Positions 13,675 through 13,901 of a DNA stretch of 13,901 bases are shown one piece after another (positions within the stretch are counted from its first letter, which is position 1; each line of letters begins with the position of its first letter). The stretch is from CALVUP01 sp964422195 (GTDB lineage: Bacteria > Bacillota_I > Bacilli_A > RF39 > UBA660). Location of the stretch: NCBI GenBank assembly GCA_964422195.1, contig CAYRAF010000031.1:1-13901 (forward strand), given 5' to 3'. The notes beneath the pieces were generated by a model that had not been told where the DNA came from, did not search any database, and saw only the letters and a program-made list of their open reading frames with translations. The position numbers were made by a program, and so were the translations under genes.

Positions 13675-13901
13675 CTAAATGTCTAAATCCTTATCAAATA
13701 AATTTTCAGCGATATCGGACATATTTTCTTCATTAGTTGCGTAGAATTCATTCCATTTGTCCAAAGACCATATTTCAAGTCTATCTCCTACACCAATAAC
13801 TACACATTCCTTTGTTAAATCTGCATAATCTTTCAAAACAGAAGATAGATTAACACGTCCTTGTTTATCAAATGTCGCAGAAGTTGCACCAGATAAAAAG
13901 A
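13675..13901 (-). CDS. mraZ: Transcriptional regulator MraZ, C-terminal fragment
   Basis: The 5' end lies beyond the window; 75 codons including the stop are visible. The protein reads FLSGATSATFDKQGRVNLSS, then VLKDYADLTKECVVIGVGDR and LEIWSLDKWNEFY. This matches the second AbrB-like half of MraZ, whose DxxGR motif (DKQGR) is conserved. MraZ binds direct repeats upstream of its own operon and regulates the dcw cluster; those sites would be outside the window. The TAG stop is followed directly by the rsmH ribosome-binding site and start. Confidence 0.95.
   Translation of the reverse strand, partial: FLSGATSATFDKQGRVNLSSVLKDYADLTKECVVIGVGDRLEIWSLDKWNEFYATNEENMSDIAENLFDKDLDI

Overview
The window is very AT-rich, uses the standard genetic code (Trp is TGG throughout, and the long frames stay open with TGA read as stop), and carries core genes in Firmicutes style: mraZ-rsmH-ftsL-pbp with PASTA domains, rnhC, cvpA, parE and parC. 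This fits a walled, low-GC Gram-positive bacterium of the Bacilli/Erysipelotrichia/'RF39-like' kind rather than a wall-less mycoplasma. The lineage is inferred from gene content and composition only. No integrase, transposase, phage gene, tRNA, rRNA or CRISPR array was seen.

Right side (about 9.2-13.9 kb). The start of the division/cell-wall (dcw) cluster reads leftwards: the 3' end of mraZ, then rsmH, ftsL and a class B penicillin-binding protein. These genes overlap or lie a few bases apart. The PBP gene converges on rnhC (RNase HIII, + strand), and the two share a bidirectional hairpin terminator. rnhC diverges from cvpA, which reads leftwards.

Middle (about 5.4-9.2 kb). cvpA, a stand-alone DUF1016/YhcG-type PD-(D/E)XK nuclease gene and parE all read leftwards. 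parE has its own sigma-A-type promoter and a terminator.

Left side (0-5.4 kb). parE and parC are usually adjacent, but here about 5.3 kb of accessory genes separates them. In order of transcription (leftwards) these are: a secreted wall- or membrane-anchored protein with a near-consensus promoter; lemA; a DUF2207-like membrane protein; and a radical SAM/SPASM enzyme. The DUF2207 protein ends in a Cys/Gly tail (CGGG and CSS units, final GSW). The radical SAM start codon lies inside the last codons of that tail gene, which suggests an enzyme paired with the tail as substrate.

Between the radical SAM gene and parC is a rightward 21-codon hydrophobic peptide gene with a strong but foldable ribosome-binding site. 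Facing it is a probable short antisense RNA with its own promoter and terminator. Two short direct repeats occur both in the peptide's 5' leader and inside the antisense region. This layout resembles the par/Fst type I toxin-antitoxin of plasmid pAD1, but the peptide lacks obvious Fst sequence features. The peptide/antisense module and the radical SAM/Cys-tail pair are the two most interesting items here.
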